Below are positions 46,018-54,709 of a DNA stretch of 64,000 bases, piece after piece. The notes under the pieces were generated by a model. That model saw only the letters and a program-made list of their open reading frames with translations. It was not told the origin of the DNA and ran no database searches. This stretch comes from Carnobacterium maltaromaticum DSM 20342 (GTDB lineage Bacteria > Bacillota > Bacilli > Lactobacillales > Carnobacteriaceae). The number at the start of each line of letters is the position of its first letter. Position 1 is the first letter of the stretch. The translations under genes were made by a program, and so were the position numbers. The stretch is taken from positions 2,914,001 to 2,978,000 of the forward strand of contig NZ_JQMX01000001.1 of assembly GCF_000744945.1 (NCBI RefSeq), given 5' to 3'.

Positions 46018-46800
46018 ATGACAATTATGATTATTTTGTTAAAATCTTTACTGATTGGAGGACTGGTTGGATTTGCAGCAGGCGCTGGAGCAGCTCGTAT
46101 GTTTCATGCTCCAACAACACAAGGTTTAGGAGCTTTTAGAACCTTAGGTGAGATGAACGCCTGTGAAGGGGATGCAGCTTCTCATTTTTCATTCGGTTTA
46201 GGTTTTTTCTTCAATGCATGGGCATCAACTGTGGGAGCAGGAGCATTTACGCAAGATATTACCCATCGAGTAATTCCAAATTGGGCAACTGCAGCATTGA
46301 TGATTAAAAATAAAAACGTTGAAGAAACGATGCATAACCCTAAAAAAATGGGGATTGCTGGCGCTGCAATTGGGATGGTCTTAGTTGCTTTCTTAAATAC
46401 AACTGCATCTGCTATTCCACCTGCTTTACAAGTTACGGCTGTAGCAGTCTTAGTACCAGCAGCGAATTTGTTAATTAATACTGTTATGCCCGTTCTATTT
46501 TGGTTAGCAGCAATTGATGCAGGAAAACGTTCAGGTTTATGGGGCACGATTTTTGGTGGACTTTCAGCAATGATTATGGGAAATGCGACACCAGGTGTTG
46601 TCCTAGGTATTTTAATTGGTAAAGGTGTCGATGAAATTGGTTGGAATCGTGTAACGAAAAGTATGATGGTAGCTATTGCTTTATTATTTATCTTTAGTGC
46701 CTTTTTCCGAGGCTTTGATTTAGAGATGCTTGAAAGCTTCCGTTTACAAATTCCACAATGGTTAGAAAGCATTCATGGTGTCTTTAATCTAGGCGCATAA
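46018..46800 (+). CDS. DUF4311 family integral membrane protein
   Basis: This 260-residue protein has about six hydrophobic helices and a glycine-rich entry (LIGGLVGFAAGAGAARMFH) with conserved polar patches (GEMNACEGDAASH near residue 42). It starts directly at the stop of DUF4312 with AGGAGG inside the previous gene. In the conserved cluster it is one of two membrane subunits, the other being DUF4310. It probably forms the translocation path for the operon's substrate (inference). Confidence 0.85.
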   Translation: MTIMIILLKSLLIGGLVGFAAGAGAARMFHAPTTQGLGAFRTLGEMNACEGDAASHFSFGLGFFFNAWASTVGAGAFTQDITHRVIPNWATAALMIKNKNVEETMHNPKKMGIAGAAIGMVLVAFLNTTASAIPPALQVTAVAVLVPAANLLINTVMPVLFWLAAIDAGKRSGLWGTIFGGLSAMIMGNATPGVVLGILIGKGVDEIGWNRVTKSMMVAIALLFIFSAFFRGFDLEMLESFRLQIPQWLESIHGVFNLGA

Positions 46801-46820
46801 ACAAGGGAAGAGGGGAAATT

Positions 46821-47474
46821 ATGTCTGAAAAATTAGAAAAACCAAATTTTTGGTATGCTGATTGGTCATTTCCAATTTTTGTTGGATTGCTAGCAGCAGG
46901 AGTATTTGCTGGAACACACATGTATTATGTTTATGGAGTCGGTGCCTTTAACGAAGTTGCCATAGTTGCCATGTTAAAAGCGGGAATGGATGGCGGTTCT
47001 TATGGAGCAGCTGCAGCCTTTGGAGCAAGTTTCTTATTTGCTCGTATTTTAGAAGGCTCATTAGTTGGGATTTTAGATTTAGGTGGAGCAATTTTAACAG
47101 GGATAGGAATTGGAATTCCAGCTATTTTCTTGAGCATGGGAATGGTTGCTCCTGTTGAAAACTTTGCATTAGCAATTGTAACTGGACTAATCTTAGGTTT
47201 ATTGGTTGGTGGAGTGATTATCTTAATCCGTAAATTCACAATCAATCAATCAAACTCAACTTTTGGTGCGGATGTTATGATGGGAGCTGGAAATGCTTCT
47301 GGGCGTTTCTTAGGACCTTTAATTATTTTAAGTGCTTGTGGCGCTTCTATTCCAATTGGGATTGGAGCAACAATCGGCGCAGTTATCTTTTATTTATGGA
47401 AAAAACCAATTGCAGGTGGAGCTATTTTAGGGGCAATGATTTTAGGAGCTATTTTCCCAATTGCATTAACCTAA
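46821..47474 (+). CDS. DUF4310 family integral membrane protein
   Basis: This 217-residue protein has about six hydrophobic helices and many glycine and alanine pairs, with polar motifs DGGSYGAAAAFGASF near residue 54 and GAGNASGRFLGP near 155. It is the partner of DUF4311, 20 bases upstream, in all clusters I recall. The two-membrane-protein arrangement resembles split permeases such as the glucitol PTS, but no sequence kinship is claimed. A separate promoter follows it. Confidence 0.85.
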   Translation: MSEKLEKPNFWYADWSFPIFVGLLAAGVFAGTHMYYVYGVGAFNEVAIVAMLKAGMDGGSYGAAAAFGASFLFARILEGSLVGILDLGGAILTGIGIGIPAIFLSMGMVAPVENFALAIVTGLILGLLVGGVIILIRKFTINQSNSTFGADVMMGAGNASGRFLGPLIILSACGASIPIGIGATIGAVIFYLWKKPIAGGAILGAMILGAIFPIALT

Positions 47475-47549
47475 CATATATAGAAGGGTGATAAACTGTA
47501 GATAGTGCAGATTAAATTAGTAATAAGTGCAAAAAAAACCAAGAATCCG

Positions 47550-47578
47550 TTTACAACTAAAGATTATAATGTTATATT
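47550..47578 (+). promoter_or_regulatory. Internal promoter before EIIC
   Basis: TTTACA and TATATT are spaced by 17 bases, ending 43 bases ahead of the TTG start. The -35 and its flank (CCGTTTACAA) resemble those of the first PTS operon (CGGTTTACAA), suggesting shared control. Confidence 0.55.
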
Positions 47579-47620
47579 GAACTTGTATTTAAAAACATTA
47601 TATTTTTAGGGGGAAAAAAG

Positions 47621-48928
47621 TTGGATAAATTTGTTGATATTTTGGAGTCAAAAGTTTTACCAGTAGCAACGAAAATCGGTTCTCAGCGCCATATGACGGC
47701 GATTAGAAAAGGAATCATTGCTACTATGCCACTAACTATTGTTGGATCGTTTTTTACTATTTTATTAAATCTACCAATTGAATCACTTGCACTTATGATT
47801 GAACCGTACAAAGCTATTTTAGATGTTCCGTTTCGCTTTACTGTTGGTATTTTATCTTTATATGCTACATTTGGGATTGCCTCTTCTTTAGCTAAAAGCT
47901 ATAAGTTAGACAGCTTAACGAGTGGAATATTGGCAGTATTAGCCTTTTTGGTTGCAACGGTGGTTCCCGTTCAAGTTGTAGATCCTATTGATGGTGTGAT
48001 TACAGCTGGCCGTTATATTAATATCGCTTCACTAAGCTCTGCTTCTTTATTCGGTGCAATTGTCACATCCATTATCTCGGTTGAAATTTATCGTTTTATG
48101 AAAGAAAAAAATATAACAGTCAAAATGCCAGATGGCGTGCCGCCAGAAGTATCGAATTCCTTTATCGCTTTGTTGCCAGCAGCAGTTATCTTGATTCTTT
48201 TCTGGGTGATTCGTCATATGCTTGGATTTGATATTAGTAGTGCACTAAGTACAGTCTTAATGCCATTAAAAAATACATTAGCTGGTAATAGTTTGTTTGG
48301 TGGATTGCTTACAGTCTTCTTAATTACTTTTTTCTGGGTTTTAGGAATTCATGGTCCAGCAATTATGGGACCTGTTATCCGTCCATTTTGGGATATTTCA
48401 ATTGCTGAAAATACAGATGCTTTTGTGGCAGGTGTTGATGCGAACCATTTACCAAATATTTTTACAGAACAATTTTTACAATGGTTTGTTTGGATTGGTG
48501 GAGCTGGAACAACGTTAGCGTTAGTTGTTTTATTCCTTTTTTCTAAATCAGAATACTTGAAGAGTTTAGGTCGTTTATCCTTCTTACCGGGTTTATTCAA
48601 TATCAATGAACCGATTATTTTTGGAGCACCGATTGTAATGAACCCAATTTTAGGGATTCCATTTATCGTAGCTCCATTAGTTACCACCACACTTTCCTAT
48701 TTCTTAACCGTTACAGGAGTTGTACCCATGATGATGGCACGTTTACCCTTTACCGTTATTTCGCCAATTGCTGCTTGGATGAGTACCAATTGGAGTATTA
48801 TGGCTGGAGTTTTAGTTGTGATTAACTTCTTTATCGCTTTAGCTATCTACTATCCGTTCTTTAAAGTTTTTGAAAAACAACAAATTGATCGTGAATTAGA
48901 AGCAAAAGCGGCTGAAGCTACAGAATAG
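47621..48928 (+). CDS. PTS EIIC permease, lactose/cellobiose type
   Basis: This 435-residue permease starts with TTG after GGGGG. It has about ten helices, with GIHGPAIMGPVIRPFWD near residue 243 and NINEPIIFGAPIVMNP near 327. It is a close paralogue of the EIIC at 37736 and, like it, is followed by a small membrane protein. With MupG next in line, the cargo may be a MurNAc- or GlcNAc-containing disaccharide (inference). There is no EIIA/EIIB partner in the window. An RNA hairpin separates it from the next gene. Confidence 0.87.
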   Translation: MDKFVDILESKVLPVATKIGSQRHMTAIRKGIIATMPLTIVGSFFTILLNLPIESLALMIEPYKAILDVPFRFTVGILSLYATFGIASSLAKSYKLDSLTSGILAVLAFLVATVVPVQVVDPIDGVITAGRYINIASLSSASLFGAIVTSIISVEIYRFMKEKNITVKMPDGVPPEVSNSFIALLPAAVILILFWVIRHMLGFDISSALSTVLMPLKNTLAGNSLFGGLLTVFLITFFWVLGIHGPAIMGPVIRPFWDISIAENTDAFVAGVDANHLPNIFTEQFLQWFVWIGGAGTTLALVVLFLFSKSEYLKSLGRLSFLPGLFNINEPIIFGAPIVMNPILGIPFIVAPLVTTTLSYFLTVTGVVPMMMARLPFTVISPIAAWMSTNWSIMAGVLVVINFFIALAIYYPFFKVFEKQQIDRELEAKAAEATE

Positions 48929-48965
48929 CAAGTAGAAAAGTTAAACAACTACTAGAAAGGATAAG

Positions 48966-48995
48966 AGAGGTTAGAGCAATTTAGCTAACCTCTTT
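48966..48995 (+). terminator. Weak hairpin between EIIC and small membrane protein
   Basis: AGAGGTTAG pairs with CTAACCTCT, followed by only two further T residues. It may partly end transcription or protect the EIIC message. The start codon of the next gene follows within 12 bases without a clear ribosome-binding site. Confidence 0.5.
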
Positions 48996-49006
48996 GGTGC
49001 CATAAA

Positions 49007-49282
49007 ATGTTAAATATCAGTTATTTCGTGGGATTCATTCTCTATTTTATATTCTGTCAATACGTGGTTGAAAAAGAAAAACTGCCTAAAAAACTGTTAC
49101 AATTAGGAGCCTTTAAAATCATGTTATATGGCATTTTGGCAATCTTAGCCAGTGTCGTGATTGGTCTTCTGTTGCATATTGCAGTATTATTAGTAACGAC
49201 AGTAACGTTATTTGTAGCTAGCGTCATTGCAGCTAAATTTCGTAAGGTATTTACAAAAATGGAAGCGGGGAAAAAAGTATGA
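49007..49282 (+). CDS. Small membrane protein following PTS EIIC
   Basis: This 91-residue protein has about three hydrophobic helices (residues 3-19, 36-55, 57-77) and a basic C-terminus. It has the same size, helix pattern and gene order as the protein at 37469. It lacks a clear Shine-Dalgarno site; a hairpin lies just upstream instead, so translation may be coupled or weak. It overlaps the mupG-type gene by four bases. Likely an EIIC accessory protein; function unknown. Confidence 0.62.
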   Translation: MLNISYFVGFILYFIFCQYVVEKEKLPKKLLQLGAFKIMLYGILAILASVVIGLLLHIAVLLVTTVTLFVASVIAAKFRKVFTKMEAGKKV

Positions 49283-50367
49283 TGAGAAGATTAGGCGTTT
49301 CAATTTATCCAGATCATAGTGATGTGAAAACAGATGAAGAGTATTTAACTAAAGCAGCTAAATATGGTTTTTCAAGAATATTTATGAGTATGCTAGAAGT
49401 GACAGAAGGCAAAGAAGCTGTTGCAGAAAAATTTACTCACATTATCCAATTTGGTAAGAACTTAGGCTTTGAAGTCATGTTAGATATTGCACCGACTATT
49501 TTTGATGATTTAGGGATATCTTATGATGATCTAGCCTTTTTCCATCAATTAGGTGCGGATGGGATTCGTTTAGATGTCGGTTTTGATGGGAATAAAGAAG
49601 CGATGATTTCTTTTAACCCTTACAATATGATTATTGAGTTAAACATGAGTAATGATGTCGCTTATTTAGATAATATTTTAACCTACCAAGCCAATCGTCC
49701 ATTTTTATATGGGTGTCATAATTTTTATCCACAAAATGGAACGGCCTTACCTTTTGATTTCTTTATGAAATGCAATGAGCGTTTTAAAAAGCAAGGGTTA
49801 AGAACAGCAGCATTTATCAATTCCCAAGTTGGGGAAATTGGACCGTGGGATATTAATGACGGCTTACCAACATTAGAAATGCACCGCAATTTACCTATTG
49901 AGGTTCAAGCGAAGCATTTATTTGCAACTAATCAGATTGATGATGTGATTATTGGAAATGCATATGCATCAGATGCTGAATTAATGGCTTTATCTAAAGT
50001 CAATCGTTACCAAGTAGAATTAGCAGTTGAGTTTGTTTCAGATGCTAATCCAGTTGAAAAAGAAATTGTTACAACAGTACAACATTTTAGACGTGGCGAT
50101 ATCACTTCACAAGTAGTACGCTCTACCGAAGTTCGTAAACGATTTAAAGCAGAAGCCAATCCAGCTCATGATAATATTCACGAATTCAAACGTGGTGATA
50201 TTGTTATTGGAAATGACGGCTTTGGAAAATATAAAAATGAATTACAAGTGGTGCTAGAGTCTCATACAGATGAGCGGAAAAATTTAGTTGGAACAGTCAC
50301 TGAAGCTGAAAAAATCTTATTAGACTTTATCTATCCATGGAGTAAATTTAAATTCGAAGAAAAGTGA
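49279..50367 (+). CDS. mupG: MupG family 6-phospho-N-acetylmuramidase (DUF871)
   Basis: This 362-residue cytoplasmic TIM-barrel protein of the DUF871/MupG family begins RRLGVSIYPDHSD. It has the conserved segments FSRIFMSMLEV, GADGIRLDVGFDG and LYGCHNFYPQNGT, and a C-terminal cyclophilin-like domain (~245-360). The characterised member splits MurNAc-6-phosphate-GlcNAc from cell-wall turnover after PTS import. The start overlaps the previous gene (ATGA). Its presence beside EIIC suits that role, but no MurNAc-6-P etherase (MurQ) gene is in the window, so a related phospho-disaccharide is possible. Confidence 0.82.
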   Translation: MMRRLGVSIYPDHSDVKTDEEYLTKAAKYGFSRIFMSMLEVTEGKEAVAEKFTHIIQFGKNLGFEVMLDIAPTIFDDLGISYDDLAFFHQLGADGIRLDVGFDGNKEAMISFNPYNMIIELNMSNDVAYLDNILTYQANRPFLYGCHNFYPQNGTALPFDFFMKCNERFKKQGLRTAAFINSQVGEIGPWDINDGLPTLEMHRNLPIEVQAKHLFATNQIDDVIIGNAYASDAELMALSKVNRYQVELAVEFVSDANPVEKEIVTTVQHFRRGDITSQVVRSTEVRKRFKAEANPAHDNIHEFKRGDIVIGNDGFGKYKNELQVVLESHTDERKNLVGTVTEAEKILLDFIYPWSKFKFEEK

Positions 50368-50377
50368 GGAATCTCCA

Positions 50378-51484
50378 ATGATAGATCTATATATTAAAAA
50401 TGGCAAAACCGTCGCCGGAACTAAAATTGACATTGCAATTAACGATGGAAAAATTGTGGAGGTTGCTGAAACCTTAAACATCTCAAATGCAGCAAAAACA
50501 ATTGATTTGATGGGCGAATCTTACGTTTCAGCAGGTTGGATTGATGACCATGTTCATTGTTTCGAAAAGATGACATTGTACTATGATTATCCTGATGAAA
50601 TTGGCGTTAAAAAAGGTGTCACAACGGTGATTGATGCAGGCACAACGGGTGCTGAAAATATTGGCGATTTTTATTCACTAGCAGAAAAAGCTGAAACCAA
50701 TGTTTTTGCTTTAGTTAATATTTCCAAATGGGGAATTGTTGAGCAAGATGAATTGGCCGATTTAAAGAAAATCAAAGAAGACTTGATTGCTGCTGCTATT
50801 GATAAATATCCAGATTTTATTGTTGGAATGAAAGCTCGGATGAGTAAAACGGTCGTTGGCGATAATGATATCATTCCGTTAGAACTGGCGAAAAAAATGC
50901 AACGAGCGAACCAGCTACCTTTAATGGTGCATATCGGTTCTGCCCCACCCAGGCTAGATCAAGTCTTGGATCAGTTGGAACAGGGGGATATTGTCACTCA
51001 TTGTTATAATGGCAAACATAATGGCATTTTAGATTCTTCAGGCAAGATTAAAGACTTTGTTTGGGATGCCTATCGTCGTGGTGTAATTTTTGATATTGGT
51101 CACGGCACAGATAGTTTTAATTTTAAGGTAGCAGAAACAGCGAAAGCAGCCGGATTGATCTGTGAAACGATTAGTACAGATATTTATCATCGTAACCGCG
51201 AAGCTGGGCCCGTCTATGATTTAGCAACCACGCTAGAAAAAATGTTAGTCTTAGGTTATTCTTTAGAAGAGATCATTCCGATGATTACTAAAAATCCAGC
51301 GGCAGCTTTTAAATTGACAGGTAAAGGTCAATTAGAAATTGGGTTTGATGGCGATGTGACGATATTTAAAATGCAGAATGGCGTTAAGGAATTAACCGAT
51401 TCTAATGGTTTTACTCGGGAAATTAGAGAACAAATTCATCCAACCTATGCAATTGTTGGTGGAAAAGTTCATGAATTAGCTTAA
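50378..51484 (+). CDS. Amidohydrolase/deacetylase (EF_0837 type)
   Basis: This 368-residue metal-dependent hydrolase of the amidohydrolase superfamily has the HxH metal motif in WIDDHVHCF near residue 58. GMKARMSK near 149 holds the likely bridging lysine, MVHIGSAPP near 183 and VTHCYNGKHNG near 206 supply histidines, and ETISTDIYHRN near 265 the catalytic aspartate. It probably removes an acyl or amide group from an amino-sugar acid before the lyase step (inference from neighbours). It starts ten bases after MupG and is part of the conserved cluster with DgaE and DgaF. Confidence 0.83.
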   Translation: MIDLYIKNGKTVAGTKIDIAINDGKIVEVAETLNISNAAKTIDLMGESYVSAGWIDDHVHCFEKMTLYYDYPDEIGVKKGVTTVIDAGTTGAENIGDFYSLAEKAETNVFALVNISKWGIVEQDELADLKKIKEDLIAAAIDKYPDFIVGMKARMSKTVVGDNDIIPLELAKKMQRANQLPLMVHIGSAPPRLDQVLDQLEQGDIVTHCYNGKHNGILDSSGKIKDFVWDAYRRGVIFDIGHGTDSFNFKVAETAKAAGLICETISTDIYHRNREAGPVYDLATTLEKMLVLGYSLEEIIPMITKNPAAAFKLTGKGQLEIGFDGDVTIFKMQNGVKELTDSNGFTREIREQIHPTYAIVGGKVHELA

Positions 51485-51528
51485 GTCTGAGGAACTTTTT
51501 TGGCAAAAGCCTAGAAGGAGGGAAAAAT

Positions 51529-52626
51529 TTGGATTTATATAAAAAATATGACTTAAAAGAAGTTATCAATGCTAGTGGGAAAATGACTATTTTAGGAGTA
51601 TCTAAAGTGTCAGAAGAAGTTTTAGCTGCGCAAAAGTTTGGTGGACAACATTTTTTTGAAATGTCAGAACTTACCTTGAAAACTGGGAAAGCAATTGCAC
51701 AGTTAATTGGTGCAGAAGACGCGATTGTCGTTTCTTCCGCTTCCGCTGGAATTGCTCAATCAGTCGCCGCTTTTATCGGCGCTGGTGACAACTACCATGC
51801 CTATCATCCTTTTACAAATAGGATTAAAAAACGTGAGATTATCTTACCTAAAGGCCATAATGTTGATTATGGAACACCAGTTGAAGTGATGGTAGAATTA
51901 GGTGGTGGTGAGGTTATTGAGGCTGGATATGCCAATATGTGTACGCCAGAGCATCTAGCAATGATGGTAACTGAAAATACTGCCGCAATTTTGTATATTA
52001 AGAGTCATCATACGGTTCAAAAAAGTATGTTAACAGTTAGCGAAGCAGCAAAAGTAGCAGCAGAGCACCAATTGCCATTAATTGTTGATGCCGCAGCTGA
52101 AGAAGATTTAGTGAAGTATCTAGACGAAGGTGCTGACCTTGTCATTTACAGTGGGGCAAAAGCTTTAGAAGGACCAAGTTCAGGTTTAGTGATTGGGAAT
52201 CGTCAATTTATTGACTGGGTTCGTCTACAAGGCAAAGGGATTGGACGTGCAATGAAAGTTGGCAAAGAAAATATTCTAGGCTTAACAGCCGCAATTGAAC
52301 AGTATGTTGCTGAAGGCAGTGAGTCTGGTGAGGCTATGAAAACACGTCTAGCTCCGTTTTTAACGGATTTAAATCAAGTGCCACACATAGTTGCTAGCTG
52401 TGAACAAGATGCCGCTGGAAGAGAAATCTATCGTGCTAAAATAACAATTGCGGATTCAGCACCATTAACGGCTAAAGAAGTAGTTGTTGGATTAAAGCAA
52501 GGCAATCCAGCGATTTATACGCGTGATTATCGTGCGAATAATGGAATTATTGAATTTGATATTCGTGCTGTAAATAAAGCAGAGATGGAAAAAATAGTCT
52601 CAGCACTTCAAACGTTACTAGGGTAA
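51529..52626 (+). CDS. dgaE: DgaE-type PLP-dependent ammonia lyase (SelA-like)
   Basis: This 365-residue PLP enzyme of fold type I, related to SelA, starts with TTG after AAGGAGGG. The cofactor lysine is K211 in YSGAKALEGPSSG, with the phosphate-binding VSSASAGIAQS near residue 65 and LIVDAAAEED near 184. The characterised DgaE converts D-glucosaminate-6-phosphate to 2-keto-3-deoxygluconate-6-phosphate and ammonia. The aldolase gene follows after 68 bases, completing that route. The real substrate here could be an epimer or derivative, since the mannose-type EII genes of the Salmonella system are missing. Confidence 0.83.
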   Translation: MDLYKKYDLKEVINASGKMTILGVSKVSEEVLAAQKFGGQHFFEMSELTLKTGKAIAQLIGAEDAIVVSSASAGIAQSVAAFIGAGDNYHAYHPFTNRIKKREIILPKGHNVDYGTPVEVMVELGGGEVIEAGYANMCTPEHLAMMVTENTAAILYIKSHHTVQKSMLTVSEAAKVAAEHQLPLIVDAAAEEDLVKYLDEGADLVIYSGAKALEGPSSGLVIGNRQFIDWVRLQGKGIGRAMKVGKENILGLTAAIEQYVAEGSESGEAMKTRLAPFLTDLNQVPHIVASCEQDAAGREIYRAKITIADSAPLTAKEVVVGLKQGNPAIYTRDYRANNGIIEFDIRAVNKAEMEKIVSALQTLLG

Positions 52627-52694
52627 CGACATAGACATAAGAGTGAAAAGCGATAGCATAGCTTCATTAATTAAAAAGAGAAGAGGAATTTCCA

Positions 52695-53435
52695 ATGAAA
52701 AAAACACCCAATTATTTAGAAGATAGAATTTGTCTAAATGTTTTAGCAAATTCAGTTCAAAACGCAATTGATTGTTATAAAGCTGCTGACAAACATGTCG
52801 TTTTAGGCGTTTTATCAAAAAATTATCCAACAGACGAAGAAGCTATTCGTGATATGGAATTGTATCAAGCCGCTACAGAAAATGCGTTATCTGTTGGTTT
52901 AGGTGCTGGAGATCCAAATCAAAGTCAAATGGTTAGTCGTATTTCAGCTAAATTGCAACCACAACATATTAATCAAGTTTTTACTGGTGTTGGCGCGAGC
53001 CGTGCTTTGGTTGGACAAGATGATACGATTGTGAATGGACTTGTATCTCCAACGGGTAAAGTTGGATTGGTTAATATTGCTACTGGTCCTTTAAGTAGTC
53101 AAGAACCAGCTGGTGAAGTTTCGATTGAGACAGCCATTGCACTATTAAAAGATATGGGTGGAAGTTCAATTAAATTCTTCAATATGAAAGGTTTAGCTCA
53201 TATTGAAGAGTATAAAGCTGTTGCTAAAGCTTGTGCAGAAAATGATTTCTATCTTGAGCCAACAGGTGGAATCGATTTAGAAAACTTTGAAGAAATCGTT
53301 CAAATCGCAGTTGACGCAGGCGTTAAAAAAATTATTCCTCATGTATATAGCTCTATTATTGATCCTGAAACTGGCGATACGCGTCCAGAGGATGTCAAAA
53401 CATTGTTAAGTTTAATCAAAAAAACGTTAGCTTAA
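52695..53435 (+). CDS. dgaF: DgaF-type 2-keto-3-deoxyphosphogluconate aldolase
   Basis: This 246-residue class I aldolase-like barrel has GGSSIKFFNMKGLAH around residue 155, with the likely Schiff-base lysine, and FYLEPTGGIDLENF near 184. It belongs to the EF_0839-type family. It should cleave 2-keto-3-deoxygluconate-6-phosphate to pyruvate and glyceraldehyde-3-phosphate. AAGAGAAGAGGA precedes the ATG. It is the last gene before the hairpin at 53459 and the kinase. Confidence 0.85.
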   Translation: MKKTPNYLEDRICLNVLANSVQNAIDCYKAADKHVVLGVLSKNYPTDEEAIRDMELYQAATENALSVGLGAGDPNQSQMVSRISAKLQPQHINQVFTGVGASRALVGQDDTIVNGLVSPTGKVGLVNIATGPLSSQEPAGEVSIETAIALLKDMGGSSIKFFNMKGLAHIEEYKAVAKACAENDFYLEPTGGIDLENFEEIVQIAVDAGVKKIIPHVYSSIIDPETGDTRPEDVKTLLSLIKKTLA

Positions 53436-53458
53436 TTCGTACAAATCATAAAAGTTCA

Positions 53459-53500
53459 TCCCTGTTTAGTCTGTTTTTTTGAAGCAGATTAAACGGGGTT
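53459..53500 (+). terminator. Hairpin after DgaF gene
   Basis: CCCTGTTTAGTCTG pairs with CAGATTAAACGGGG around a T-rich loop; the T run after it is broken (TTTGGTGCTTTTTT). It is probably a partial terminator ahead of the kinase gene. Confidence 0.55.
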
Positions 53501-53537
53501 TGGTGCTTTTTTAGATGAAAGGGAGTTTAAGTCGAAA

Positions 53538-54551
53538 ATGAATATTTTAGCCTTTGGTGAAGTGATGATGCGTTTAACACCGCCACACTATAAATTAATT
53601 GAACAAACTGATACAGTTGATTTATCTTTCACTGGAAGTGGAGTCAATTTACTTAGCAGCTTGGCTCATTTTGGGTATGAGACAACTTTACTAACAACTT
53701 TGCCAGCGAATCAAGTTGGACGCGCAGCGGCGGGTAGTTTACGGAAACTAGGCATTCGAGATTATCTAATTGGTTATCAAGGCAATCATATAGGCCTTTA
53801 CTTTTTAGAAATGGGCTATGGCAATCGCCCCGCTGAGGTGACGTATTTAAATCGCTTAGCTAGCTCTTTTGGAGAAAGTACGATAGTGGATTATGATTTA
53901 GATAAAGCCCTTAACCATGCTAAAATTGTCCATATTTGTGGTATTGCTTTAATGCTTTCTGAGGGTACAAGGGAAGTAGCTTTCGCCTTAGCAGAAAAAG
54001 CGCATCAGTTGGGGAAAAAAGTTTGTTTTGATTTCAATTATCGCCCAAGCTTAAACGAAGCCAATGGCCATGAGTGGGTTAAAGCGCAATTTGAACGAAT
54101 ATTGCCACATTGTGACCTAGTTATTGGTGGAATTCGTGATTTAGTCGAGCTGTTAGATCTACCTGATGCGTTGGCAACAGCGACTGAAATTGAACGACTG
54201 GAAGAAGTCAGTCTCAGGTTTATTAAAAAGTATGAGATTCGAGATTTTGCTGGTACAATCCGTGAAAAAGAGGGCAAGAATCTTGGTATTCGAGGTTTCT
54301 TACGCCGAAATGAGCAATTTTCCGTTAGTTCAGTTTTTGATTTAGCAATTTACGATCGAATTGGCACAGGAGATGCCTATGGTGCTGGGATTATTACTGG
54401 TTTAATTGAAGAGTGGGATAGTCAAAAAACGGTCACCTTTGCGACGAGTAATGCCGTATTAACCCATACAACATTTGGTGATAGTCCGCTTGTACGTAAA
54501 GAAATTGTGGAAGGTTTTAGCCAGGGAATATTAGGCGATGTCATTCGCTAA
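53538..54551 (+). CDS. PfkB-family sugar kinase (KDG-kinase-like)
   Basis: The product has 337 residues. The N-terminal AFGEVMMRLTPP and the GSGVNLLSSLAHFGY segment are typical of 2-keto-3-deoxygluconate kinases. The C-terminal ATP/catalytic motif is DRIGTGDAYGAG with the base aspartate D281 near residue 281. It would phosphorylate 2-keto-3-deoxygluconate or a related keto sugar, feeding the DgaF aldolase. Spacing of ~100 bases and a hairpin suggest partly separate expression. The start follows AAAGGGAG at adequate distance. Confidence 0.8.
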   Translation: MNILAFGEVMMRLTPPHYKLIEQTDTVDLSFTGSGVNLLSSLAHFGYETTLLTTLPANQVGRAAAGSLRKLGIRDYLIGYQGNHIGLYFLEMGYGNRPAEVTYLNRLASSFGESTIVDYDLDKALNHAKIVHICGIALMLSEGTREVAFALAEKAHQLGKKVCFDFNYRPSLNEANGHEWVKAQFERILPHCDLVIGGIRDLVELLDLPDALATATEIERLEEVSLRFIKKYEIRDFAGTIREKEGKNLGIRGFLRRNEQFSVSSVFDLAIYDRIGTGDAYGAGIITGLIEEWDSQKTVTFATSNAVLTHTTFGDSPLVRKEIVEGFSQGILGDVIR

Positions 54552-54557
54552 AAAATA

Positions 54558-54610
54558 AAAAAATTTACCTAAGAAGTTAGCATATATTCTTATTAGGTAA
54601 ATTTTTTTAG
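54558..54610 (+). terminator. Rho-independent terminator of the amino-sugar operon
   Basis: AAAAATTTACCTAAGAA pairs with TTCTTA-TTAGGTAAATTTTT and ends in a T run. Confidence 0.85.
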
Positions 54611-54709
54611 ATTTCTTTAAATCTTCATAGTTCCTAATTTATTTATTCAAATTTATCAGGTATGATGAATTTAAAGTGAGAAATCAGGAACTGAAATGGG
54701 GGGACTATT

